A program made the position numbers and the translations under genes. Positions 30,063-41,095 of a stretch of 41,095 nt of DNA are shown here, piece after piece. The notes beneath the pieces are model-generated. The model did not search any database and had not been told where the DNA came from. It worked only from the letters and a program-made list of their open reading frames with translations. Position 1 is the stretch's first letter, and every line of letters starts with the position of its first letter. This DNA is from Amphimedon queenslandica (taxonomy: Eukaryota > Porifera > Demospongiae > Haplosclerida > Niphatidae), in NCBI RefSeq assembly GCF_000090795.2, contig NW_003546246.1, positions 614,031 through 655,125 of the forward strand. The letters are read 5' to 3'.

Positions 30063-33000
30063 TGATTACAGTGTCCATGAATATCGTTTATCTTGAGTAT
30101 GAATAATAATGATCTCATGTGATTGGAAGAGAGAAACGGGAAGTCACATGACTTCAGTGACTATATTTATAACTTTTGGTGGCAAAAAAGCTAGGTGTGG
30201 CATTTTACTATACATGAAGATGGCCATCAGTCTCATTTCATTTCTAGTAAGCTCCTCCTATTTTACTGTAAAAGGACACAATTTAGACATTTAAGGTGAG
30301 AGTTTTTTACATGCATTATTAGAATGCACTTATATAATGAAATAGCAAATTTTACTGCTGCATCATTTTATGTTATGCAGTATTTGCTGTAGGGTTCTGT
30401 GATCAGTCTGTGTTGATGATTTTTCTCTATTCGAGGAGTTGCCACCATCCAGTTCAGTACTTTAGTCACTTTTTTGCTACTAAAGAGCTTGATTGAGCCC
30501 CACACTTTCATTTGAGTAATACTTTCAGTTGCTGCATCAGTGGAGTCTGCTTAGCAGCTTACTGACCTTTTCTCTGCTCAGTCCAAAGAAGCTGTTTCTG
30601 TACTGTGCAATGTTTGCAAAACTTGCTTGCATGTTAAGAGATACCCATTTTGATAAGCTTATACTCATGATTCCCTCTTACTTGTAGCAAACACTAATGT
30701 ATTAATCTTATTTTCTAGGGAAAAGCCCAACTGACTGTACAAGATGTGTGACTGGAAATATGTCCATCAGAAATGACAAGTTTTGTAGAATTCTTCAAAA
30801 TAATGCATGCTTATATGTACAGCACTGTACTGCTGAAAAGTTGTCAAAGGTTTGTCTTCCATAACTTGCTACATGTTATATTTCAGCAAATTATTACAGC
30901 AAACTCTGCAAGTAAAAATGTACATTTTCAATTTATAAGTTATACGATGCCAAATTGCAAATGCCTGAACTCTTATGCCCTTAGGCTTTTTAAAAATACC
31001 AATGAATAACACTGTCAGTGTTTATAGGTTGCTTTCTTCTTTGTCTTGCAACAGATAGCCAACGAAAGTGTTTAACTGAATAGATTGTTATTCTCCTCAT
31101 GGTTCTATAATTTATTGCTACCTTCATGTCATTCAAATATACTTGCTCTTTATTATGCTTGTATCTATTAAGTATCTATGCCATACTTTACTTCCTATCT
31201 TAATTTTCATCCTAAAATTGTAGTGCACAAATTATAATTGGTCGAAGCCCACTGTATGTTTGTATGTTTGCTTGTACACGTACATCACCCCTATTTGAAA
31301 ATTTTCAATAAACATTATTCTTCTTTGAAAACAGGTGTGGTCACAGTGAAATAGAATGGCACTGGATATTAATTCTTCAGCTTAAAAGTGACAAGTCACT
31401 CAGCAAGAATTCAAGATAAGTTTGCACTGCTCTCCAAACACAGCTAGGAAGGCTAAGAAGGCAGATATGCCACAGTTGCACAAAATTCTTATTACATCCT
31501 CAATTTGTGAAGCCTGCGCAACTACTGACATAAGGCTATGACTGCAGTTAGCTACTATTTCTGGCTTCCAACACCTAACTTTTATTGCTGCAGAATGTTA
31601 TGAAGTTTTAAAGAAAATTTATATTTCCAACCACGATAACTTCATTTCTAACTGCTACATTTACACATGTAGCTACATGTACAATAATGTAGCTCTGCAC
31701 CATATTACCTTTAGAATATGGTGGCTAGGGAGCTGAGCCCCTTAATGTTTTACATTCGTCTGGTTTACATTCAATTTTCCTTTCTTACTGCAAGTCACTA
31801 TGGTGTATAGTGTTACCATTATGGTGATCATGAATTATATGTCTATATACCCTGGTAATTCTCTGCAATACAAAGTTATATTTTTGTATGATACCTCTTT
31901 TAAAAGTTCTGTTTATCCATTTACTAAATTTGCAGACTCATCTCTAACTTTTATCCTCCTCATATTTTATGATAAATGACAAATTTTTATCTTCGTTATT
32001 TTGTTGGTACACATAATGAATCTTCAGACGTGCATGGCAATTTCAAGTTTGTGTAGTGATTTGTATATAAAACTTTTGGTTCTTTCCATTGAAGAATTAT
32101 TAAGGAAAGGTATGAATCAATGAAGAATTTGTACTTAATTTATGAAGGAAGGACATTATGGAAGTCTCTATTCCTTAACAATGCCATAAACTTATAACTT
32201 GGATTTTAATTCCAACTTCAATGTTGGTGTGAGTTGTGAATTCAATCGAATTTTTATTGTGTTGTGTATGGGAAATTGCCTTGTCCAAGTTTTGACATCA
32301 ATTTTTTTATAGTCGCCAAATGCAAGCAGCACTTATGTTTCTTAACGCATGTGGGTACAAGGTTTATTTCCATGCATTATCTATTTTTGGAGCTTAAACT
32401 GTAACTGTAAACATTATGTATCAGGTATTAGATAAAATTGCTCACGTGAGTAAAGCATCTAAATTTTTGAGGACTGCTATGAATAAATATTGAATGGTCT
32501 GACTACAATATTAAAGCTTTATTACTTTAGTAAAGTCAATCAATCACAGTCAGAGAAATCTAGTCAGATCAACAGAATGAAGCTATTCTTATCTTTTGCA
32601 TCATAAATATTATAAAAATAATACAATTCCATAATGACAAAAAATTGCATTACTTGCCAGAAGAAATAAAATGTTGTGTGCTGATGTAGCATTTAAAGAC
32701 AGAGTGACTCTAAAAATATCTAAATAACTTTTACGTGGGACCACAAAAGCTCAGACTTGAGAAGATGGCCTCACATATCTGTTTGTACATTGAGATAGTT
32801 GATACAAATTGTTTCAGCATCATTTTATTAAGGCTAAAGTATGCATGTGACCAGTCAATATAGCTAAATGCATGTGTATGTTGCATGAATTTGAAATGCA
32901 AAAATTGTCCCACAGTCAATTAGAGTGAATCACATGATTGAAAAAGATGGTATATCTGCTTTCTTAACCTTCACTTCTGCACTGGACAGTCTATGGCCAG

Positions 33001-35160
33001 GTTGTTAAAGAAGACTTGGAACAGAATAATTGCGTTCCGTCCATTCAAGGGAAAGCATGTTAATCACCAGCCACTTTTCATATATATTTTTAGTGATGTT
33101 TTGTAATGTATTTTGCTCGTACAGATGCTTCTTTTTCTCTTCATGAGTTTATGAATGTCAGTCACAGATTCAAAAAATTTGACAACATTGATACAGTTCT
33201 ATCCAGCCATGTGTAGTGACATTAATGTCAACCATCTCCATTCTAACCATGATCTTAAAAACGTCAGAAAGTTTTTTACATTTTTACAAACAGCAGTTCA
33301 TAGACAATGAGCAAAAACTATTTGACATATTCACATCAGCCCTGTCAATGTTCTATTGCACTAGCAATGCCTTCATTTACAATTTGAGCTTCAGTGGTTG
33401 AGATTATTTGGCCATTTTACTAATTTGGCCACTTCAGTTTCATTACATAACATATTAAAACTTGCACCTTGCATTGCTTGTCAATTACTGTATAAGAAAT
33501 TGAAGTATACAACAGCACAGCAGTATCATATCATGGGAGCTGTTTTCAATGAAGTATTCATTTATTAAAGATGTAATAATTAAAAAAAAATTATTGTGTA
33601 CTTTACTTCCCTATAAAATTTTAAATGTTAGCAGATATACAAACCCACTCCTGTTGACTGAGGTTACATCATCATTAAACACTTAAGTTGTTGTACTGTA
33701 GATATCATCACGGGTTGTCCAAAGTATACACAAGGAACCACAACCACTCTACAGCATCACCCTACTTCATAAAAACTAGTTTTTAAACTTTTACAATTTT
33801 CCATGTGTAGTAGATGACAAGAATAGGTCAAGTAAAAAAATTGTATCAACTTCAATTAATCACAAAAAATGGGCAACATTGTTTTATATTTTAAATTACT
33901 TTGCTCAGTTGCAATGCGTAATCGCTACGTCCAAAAGAAGGGATCACTTAAGTCATGCAAATTTCAGTTTAATCATTGTAAAATTACCAAACTGTAATGA
34001 CATTGTTGTGGACATGCCTGTTTTTAAATGAGTCAGGAGCTTGTACTACTGTTGAATTAAGGGCACCAGAATTAAAGTACAAAACAGCTAAACTGTTATA
34101 AATTCTTTAGTGCAAACTTTACATTGTTTATAGAAACATTGACTTTCAAGCTAATTAAAGACAAAAACAAATTGATTTTTTAACATAATAACACCATAGT
34201 TAAAAGAAGTAGTACTACTTTTTATCCATATGAACTGCTTTGAAACCATCAATTATACAGTGTCTCAAGTAACATAAAATCAAACATCAGCACTTTCCAA
34301 TACCATCAGAAGGATGTTGAAGAGGTCTAATACGAATAAAATATGTGACTAGGATAAGAGTGAATTAGTAAAGTAAGCAAGTTGAGGACATACCAGAGTG
34401 AGAGTCAGACAATGCATATAGCACTTGAGTCGAGTGAAGAATGTTAAGATATGAACCCTTATCACAAAATAACTGTAAAATATAGAGTATAGGATATGGG
34501 AAATTGGAAGAAGAGAAGGAACTAAAGGAAAGAAACAAGAAAAGAAACAGGACAAACCAAAACATATAACCAAAAGATATTTGTTGTTATTACAGCAAGA
34601 GGAAAATAAATGTTCATTAGCAATGTTTTATGAAAAAATCTAGACATGATCATGCATTTCATCATTTAGAGAATAAGAAAAACAGCAAAGGGGAAAAGAT
34701 TCAAACATTAAGCAATACCTGTAAACATAATATACATGTACAAGAGAAAAAAGTTTTGAAATGCAGAGTGATGCATTCATACAGGAAAATAAATAAAGAA
34801 CAGAATCATATTGTTGCGAGACAATAATTGCATACAATAAGAACTTTCCATTTCTAAAACGCTCAAATATACACATTTTATTTTTGTTGTTCTGAAAATG
34901 TGCCCTTTTAGCTAGTTTTTTTTTCTGCATGTACAATTATTTTACTTTTATTATCATTAAATAACCTATTAAGTTACTTGTTAAATACCACATCTTAAAA
35001 GTTTTCTTTTCCCTAAAAGATACAATTGATAATAGAATGAACAAAACATCTGGTGAGACACATCTTCTGCAAAAACAATTAAGAAATGATTGTGTACACG
35101 AGCCTAAAGTGTCCACTTCTCTATTATACAACATGTTGTACATGTCTAATGTACTACTCA
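30063..35160. other. No gene recognised
   Basis: AT-rich, with short open frames only and no protein family I recognise. A GGTGTGGTCACAGTGAAATA then GAATGGCAC motif at 31335 resembles the one at 11520. A purine-rich stretch lies at 34480-34560. This could be intergenic or a large intron. Confidence 0.5.
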
Positions 35161-35745
35161 CACAAAATATATAAAATATAAGTAAAACATTAATTAGTAA
35201 AACAAAATAATTACAAAATGAAATAAAAATAACAATAATACGTTAAAAAATACTTTTTAATTTTATTAAGAAAAGTAAATAAAAACAATTGAAAACATTG
35301 AAAATAAAACTTTAACAAGTTTAAACATAAAATAATTAATAGAAGTATATTTTGTAAAAAATAAAAAATTAAACAAAAAACATTTAAATGAAAAAAACAT
35401 TAGCAGAAGCTAATAAATAAATACATAGAAAAGACATTGAATGTAAAAACAATAAAACAAAAAGGATGGATAAACACCTCACAGGATGGAGACATGGTTA
35501 TGGCAAGTGGTTAATTAGGCATATATGGCAGTTTCAATAGCAGTTGGAAACCTCTTTCATATCATTAACATGAAACAGAATTATTTATGGTTCGTTTTAA
35601 AATAATACAAAATATTATAATTAATTAAAATTTTGAAATTTAAAAAATACTACAATAAATACAACCTAAACAAAATAAAAATAATAAGTATAAGATAAAA
35701 AAAATTAAAAAATAAAATAGAAATTAAATGTAAAAATTTCATTGT
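35161..35745 (+). repeat. A-rich low-complexity tract
   Basis: It is strongly A-biased on the plus strand (AAATAAAAATAACAATAATA type) with few G or C. Embedded in it is AAAGGATGGATAAACACCTC at 35460. A near copy, AGAATGGATAAACAACTAGG, lies at the end of the A-rich tract at 40560-40850, so the two tracts may be copies of one repeat. Confidence 0.7.
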
Positions 35746-35747
35746 AG

Positions 35748-35878
35748 AAGACCGATACAAATCACATGGTAGAAATTTTGCAACTAAACAATATAAACCA
35801 ATTTTAGTCTTTTACCCAAAGGATTATAAATCTCGAGCTCATCGTAGTAAATTATTAATTGAAAAGGGATGTGCTTGA
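35748..35878 (+). other. Possible terminal exon without ATG
   Basis: After TTTCATTGTAG, a plausible 3' splice site, a frame reads DRYKSHGRNFATKQYKPIL then VFYPKDYKSRAHRSKLLIEK and GCA before a TGA at 35876-35878. Its amino acid balance is more protein-like than the A-rich surroundings. No homology is recognised and no partner exon was found, so this is only a candidate. Confidence 0.22.
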
Positions 35879-35879
35879 A

Positions 35880-38800
35880 CAAGTACTGTCACAGTATAGT
35901 CACTCATTAGGCCAAGCCTTTTATGTCTTCAATGCAATTACAATGTACATATATTGCAATGTAAGTGTACCTGTAGTTAAAACAATTATAGGAGTGACAG
36001 GTAATTCAAACTTACAGATATAAAAATTTTGCAAAATCTGCAACATAAAATCTACTTTTTCCAGACCATACTTAATGATACATGCATTGGTTCAAAAATG
36101 CCATTATAAATTAAAAAAAATAAATAAATAACATAAATGCTTTTCTTACACTTGTACAAAAATGGCACTCACTGTACGTCAAAGAGAATGAAAGAGAATA
36201 AACACATTTGATAGCAACTGTTATAAGGTGCACACTGCACACTAACATAACATTAAATTCAATAAACATAAATATACATGTACAGTGACACAATGGGAGA
36301 AAGAAAAAATGGAGTGATGCTTTAAAGGTCATAAACAATGAAATACGGGTAAAAATATTTGTAAAAAGATGCATTTCACATTTTATTGAAAGTAAATAAC
36401 AATGTACAATATGCACTGTTTGATAGTTCATATCATTACTGTACCTGTCATGTAGTAACGAAAATAACACATGTTAGTGTGAAATTATGAAACAAGTGGT
36501 ACTAGTACAGTGTAAATGTATCAGGACTAAAACCCCATCAGGGCAGCAAACACAATACTGAGGCAAAAGAATTATAATTATTGAAGCGATAGTACATGTA
36601 ATACTAGTACAACAACAAAATGCAAAATAATAAATAACATGTCTCAACATTGCGTTATTTGTCAAATTTACATGAAATCACTCATCAGAATAAGCTCGAA
36701 CAATTTTATGGCAAAAGAGTATGCACAGAAATATAAAAAATTTTGACTAATTCTTTTCTGCCATTTACTAATAACATTTCATATAAAAATAACAGACGGA
36801 AAATGTAGGAAGAGGCCAAAATGCTACTAGAAACAACAAGTACATTTTAAAATAAAGACACTACATGTGTGTTGATTGAATTCTAAATGCAAAAATTTCC
36901 AAACTGTCCAATCTAAAGAGCATCTGTACTAGCAAATTAAGTGTAACTATAGTCTGTTAAGGCCACATCAATTTATTTGTTTCTCCTTTCCCCCAGCAAG
37001 GGCAAATAATTATAATCGTTCATACACTGAATACATCAATTTATAATGCCATAATAAAAAACTTTAATGAATATTTAAAAGCTTCGAGCCCACCATAAGC
37101 CCCAGCCGTAAAAGGAGAAACTAGGAATTGAATGGGAGTGAACTATATTGTAGTCTGGCTATAAGTATAGTCAAGTATTAAAGAGTGAAGGCAAATACAC
37201 TATAGATTCCTATCATATCATTTGTCAACTATGAGGAATGGTACTGCAATGATTAAATGGGTTCTAATTTTACGGCATGTTCCAAACCACAGAAACACAA
37301 TATAATTATTACCTAGCTGGCGAAAATGGTCCACTAGGTGGTATTGGCTGCTAGTAACATAAGAGACTTGTAACGTGTAACTGTCACTTTGCATCAAAAC
37401 TTTTTACATAACATAACAACAGGGTATAGTGTTACTATCAAAACAATGAAACTATATAACAATTCATTTTTGCACATTATAGTGGCTTATCTAATGGCAA
37501 CCAATGCCACTAACTCGACCAATTTCGTGTGCTACGTCACAATTTATTTGCATACATATACATTTTTAATGTTTAGTAGAAAGTTTGCACAAATTCCATC
37601 AAAATGGGATTTTAAAAAAATTTTTTAAGTAGATACAAAATCTGGTCAAAGTCTTCACCATTATAAAGTACAGAGACTACTACATGTGCATGTACATTAT
37701 TTTTCAAATACCTTGAGGCATCCCTAATGTGTACGTCCTACCATTGTTTGTGCCACACTATAGCACCTCCTATTAATTCATTACTGCTTGTTGAAGGAGA
37801 TTAGAGGTGTGCTCACACATATTACTTAACAACTTATCAGCAACATCATGGCTAACAGTACTGTGACATTTAGCAGCCCCTGTCAATTGCTACATGAATG
37901 CCTACTAAAAAAAGACCTTTTTTACGATTATTTTGTATTTAACTTTTAGATAACATTGCTGTCACAAAAAATAAGTAAACAATCATTTAAAAGAACTAGT
38001 GTACATATACATATAGATGTACATGTATACTGACCTGTGACTGAGGATAATATCGTCCGACGTCAGTGATTAGGTACTAGTCTCTGAGATTGAGGTGAAT
38101 CAATGCGTGCTATGAGCAGAGGAATGTATATTCATTTACATTACCTGGTATATAAATACAAAAATTTAGCGAAATTACTGATTTTAGAGATTAAGCTCTA
38201 CTTTTGTATTGTGAGTTACCATAATGTACCAATTATCGGTGATTTAAAACCACATCAATTAAGCATTAGTTAAGGTCACTTGATTAAATTAAACATAATA
38301 CAGCTATATATTTTGTTATTGTGTAAATGTAAATATAAGTACATGTACATCTATTCATGTGCATAATGAATAGATAACAAACATGCAACCAATTTTAAAT
38401 TCCAATGTCCCTCTTCATCAGGAACTTTGTGTACCTCAAAGATATGACCATAATCAAACCATTGAGTCAGTAACCTATTATTGCAAAAAAATGTAAACCT
38501 AGCCAAAAAATGTATTTTGCAAACTTAACAAAGGGCTATTGTTGGTGTATATTTGCCTAGTCTCAAAACCAATAAAATAAAAACAGTTACAAACAATAAG
38601 AAAACAGAGACAGACAGAAGGACATACACATTAAAAATAAAGAAGTAAGAGTAGGGATGAACAATAGAAGGATGACACACTGTATGAATAAAGGAAGAGA
38701 GAGAATTAGAGGAAATGCACAATAACTATAGGAAGGAGCCTATAGAATCAAGCAATATAGAATCAAATAAGTAATGAATGAAGAATGTAGCTTACGCTAC

Positions 38801-39359
38801 CAATGGAACTGAAGTACAATCCAATGTACGAATTGTAGAAGAACTTGACAGAACAAACGAGTGAAGGCAACAACCTTAGAACTACTTTACAACTACTTCA
38901 GAACTACTTTAAAACTGAAGAAATTTGATCAGTTCAGGATTATTTATATGAAATATGTGTGGTTATTATAGTTAGTTACATAATAGATAATAAGAGTCTA
39001 GGCAGTTACTACAGTTAGCAAAACGAATTGGCAAAAATCTCAAGGTAAATGTTACATAGTAACTTGATACAAGTAGTTTGGTGGTCATTGAGCAGACCAA
39101 CACTAAAATAAGGTACAATGTACACTGACATGAATGAGTAATCATTATTCAAATTCTATTTCTTATTTCTAAGAGGTGATGGAATGCCAGCACATTGTTA
39201 ATTTAAAAAGTTTGTCCGGGGGTTAATAAGGAAATCATTAACCTGCCAGATCATTTACTTATTGATTTCGAGGCAAAGTACTGGCTCAGATACAATATAT
39301 AAGTTATTTACGACCCTGAAATCAAGCAATCTGATAGTGTGTGGGGCAGACATGGGGTC
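35880..39359. other. No gene recognised
   Basis: AT-rich and without recognisable coding domains. Short TACATGTA-type palindromes recur (36276, 37690, 38015-38030, 38340). A small repeat of GAACTACTTTA / CAACTACTTCA lies at 38878-38915. Confidence 0.5.
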
Positions 39360-39475
39360 ACTTACATTAAAATGTAATATATTACAATTACTATTACTGG
39401 AAAATTTTTGATATTACTATTACTTGACATTTAATTTATATTACTATTACAAAGAGTATTTAATACTTTACAATG
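39360..39475. repeat. ATTACTATTAC short repeat cluster
   Basis: TTACTATTAC phrases recur three or more times after GGGGTCACTTACATTAAAAT. From experience, such a GTAATAGTAAT-rich end next to a CAGACATGGGGTCAC-like edge resembles the terminal region of some nonautonomous hAT elements. No partner end was found. Confidence 0.45.
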
Positions 39476-39540
39476 GGCTCATCTCAACTGCTGCAAGCGT
39501 GTGGATTTTTATGAAGTCACGTTCAGGATACTTCAGCATA

Positions 39541-39779
39541 TGTGACCATAATTGACAAAAGGTACCTTATGGCGGGTAGTGAAATTTGTCTTTCTAGCCT
39601 AAGAAATCCAACTTCCTGAGCCCCATTGATGATAAAATTACTCCACAGGATGCAAAAAGTTACCATGAAACTTTTAGAAACAATGATTGTCTAACAAAGC
39701 ACTCACAGGTTGATATTTTCCATTATAACGATCAATTTTAAAATCCGCCATAAGGGCCCTTTTGTCAATTATGGTCACA
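39541..39779 (-). mobile_element. 239-bp TA-flanked MITE, copy B
   Basis: Same length and sequence family as 29822-30060 but in the opposite orientation. Flanked by TA at 39539-39540 and 39780-39781. Interior landmarks AATCCAACTTCCTGAGCCCC and GCACTCACAGGTTGATATTT match copy A in reverse. Confidence 0.95.
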
Positions 39780-39781
39780 TA

Positions 39782-40555
39782 TTATTAATGATAACATTGT
39801 TATAACAACACATCTGTATAAACATCAAATCATTATCTAAATGTGAATGTATGTTTAAATAGCTAGAATGTACCTGCAGGTAATGCTTGTATCGATATTC
39901 ATTCTTACTATCCCAAAGCAGTAGTAACACACCTGGCATGACTGTAATTGGATAAAATATCTCAATTATCTGCTTATTGAACAATGGAACTTGTAATGGC
40001 TACACCTCATCAGTATGTGGGAGCCAACAAAGGGTATAAATAAATAAAAAATATTGTGTACTATACCATACATGTATAATATAAATAATAATTGTACATG
40101 AAGTATACATGTCATGTTTGTGTCTAACTTTAAAATTGGCAAGTAAATATATTAACATACAGTGTACATTATTTAGTTTCAGAAACCCTCCCATGATACG
40201 TATATGTACATGTACATCAGTGCATGGACAATGGAGATTGCAAAAAATCATGTACATGTATCACTCTATATTATAATTACATTCATTCTAATTATGTATT
40301 AATTACCTTCAGTTGGTTTATTGAAGGAAGGTACATGTATTTCCAGGTTATCAGCAGTGACATTGTAATAGGGACCATTAATAGTTAAAAAAATGTATAG
40401 TTAGTAATCACTGGAGACCTCTGTAACCAACAGCACATTCTACAATAATAAATATACATGAATTAGTGTACAGTGTATATACAATGTACATGTATATGCA
40501 CTGCTTTATTGTTTTAAATTTTACTTACATTTGTTCTATAGTTACAATCTTGTGA
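39782..40555. repeat. Cluster of TACATGTA palindromes
   Basis: ATGTACATGTACAT-type palindromes occur near 40068, 40104, 40204, 40249, 40331, 40454 and 40484, with another pair at about 41040-41055. No gene is recognised in this stretch. Confidence 0.7.
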
Positions 40556-40559
40556 AAGT

Positions 40560-40850
40560 TAGTATCATGTAATACTTAGAAGAACTTAAAAAGAAAAGTA
40601 AATTAAAGGAATTTTTAAAAATAAAATAAGAAAAATGAATGAGGAATAATTAAAACATTAATATAATTTAAAGGAAGAAAATGAAAAAGAAAATAAAAAA
40701 GAAAGCATAAAAAAATTTAAAAATAGAAATGGAATGAAAAAATTATAATTAATAAAATAATTATGAAACAAACAAATTAAAATTTAAGTAATGGTAAATT
40801 AAACTAGAAAATCAAAGAATGAAAGAATGGATAAACAACTAGGCGTGCAT
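40560..40850 (+). repeat. A-rich tract with shared end motif
   Basis: Adenine-dominated low-complexity sequence ending AAAGAATGGATAAACAACTA. It parallels the end of the tract at 35161-35480. No coding potential seen. Confidence 0.65.
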
Positions 40851-41095
40851 TTTTATAATCATACACACAATTACTACTTTGTATCACTTTTCTGGGTTTG
40901 ATAGGTAATAACTAAAATACTTTCCTCAAAAAATTATGAGAAGAAATAAGGTTAGAATTACTCTTAATATGCACAGCAGCTTGTCCAGGTGCTTTATTTA
41001 TCTTTTCATGTTTACAGCTTTGGTATTAGTACGTGGGACTACATGTATACATGTACCTTTACTATTAGAGGGAACACTCACTGAGAAGAGGGAGA
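40851..41095. other. No gene recognised (window end)
   Basis: Unremarkable AT-rich sequence with one ACATGTATACATGTAC palindrome at 41041. Confidence 0.5.

Noticed and set aside
30773..31009. Open frame of 78 codons at 30773 and similar short frames at 32731, 33216, 34630, 36111, 38525 and 40000
   Set aside because: Length and composition are what AT-rich DNA gives by chance; no domain, splice partner or conserved motif was seen.

Overview
This window is eukaryotic, AT-rich, non-model invertebrate DNA dominated by transposable elements and tandem repeats. I see no convincing single-copy host gene, no rRNA or tRNA gene and no prokaryotic operon structure. The very short candidate introns (49 and 59 bp), the mix of Merlin, P-like, ZMYM-type hAT and Helitron elements, and recurrent GGTGTGGTCAC...AAAATGGC-like motifs suggest a marine invertebrate. 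A demosponge such as Amphimedon is my best guess, but this is inference.

Layout. (1) 1-4530: a 25-bp minisatellite split by a Merlin DNA transposon (1478-3292) with 272-bp inverted termini. (2) 4531-11390: a satellite of about 117 bp per unit, split by a P-element-like transposon (4661-9255). That transposon carries a decayed transposase on the + strand and, convergent to it, a better preserved second gene on the - strand. A further 0.7-kb unidentified insertion sits at about 9656-10344. (3) 11391-13394: gene-poor sequence with a GC-rich island and a 61-bp polypyrimidine run. (4) About 13395-28290: one dead Helitron whose Rep/helicase coding sequence is cut into four visible pieces by later insertions. 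The insertions are a foldback element (15115-16967) that itself holds another inverted-repeat element and a pogo-type MITE; a TA-flanked 5.5-kb element (17443-22985) that holds a 20-bp minisatellite, in which sits a hAT transposon (19008-22541), in which sits a 636-bp MITE; and a second Merlin (24357 to about 26470, carrying a 346-bp hAT MITE) abutting a truncated second hAT (about 26480-27953). (5) 28291-41095: AT-rich sequence without recognisable genes, holding two 239-bp MITEs that share their ends with the 5.5-kb element, A-rich tracts, and many TACATGTA palindromes.

The elements do not work together as a pathway. The value of the window is a readable insertion history: several insertions leave exact or near-exact target duplications, and removing them restores the reading frame of the host element. 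The least explained coding material is the second gene of the P-like element (7833-9087, - strand).
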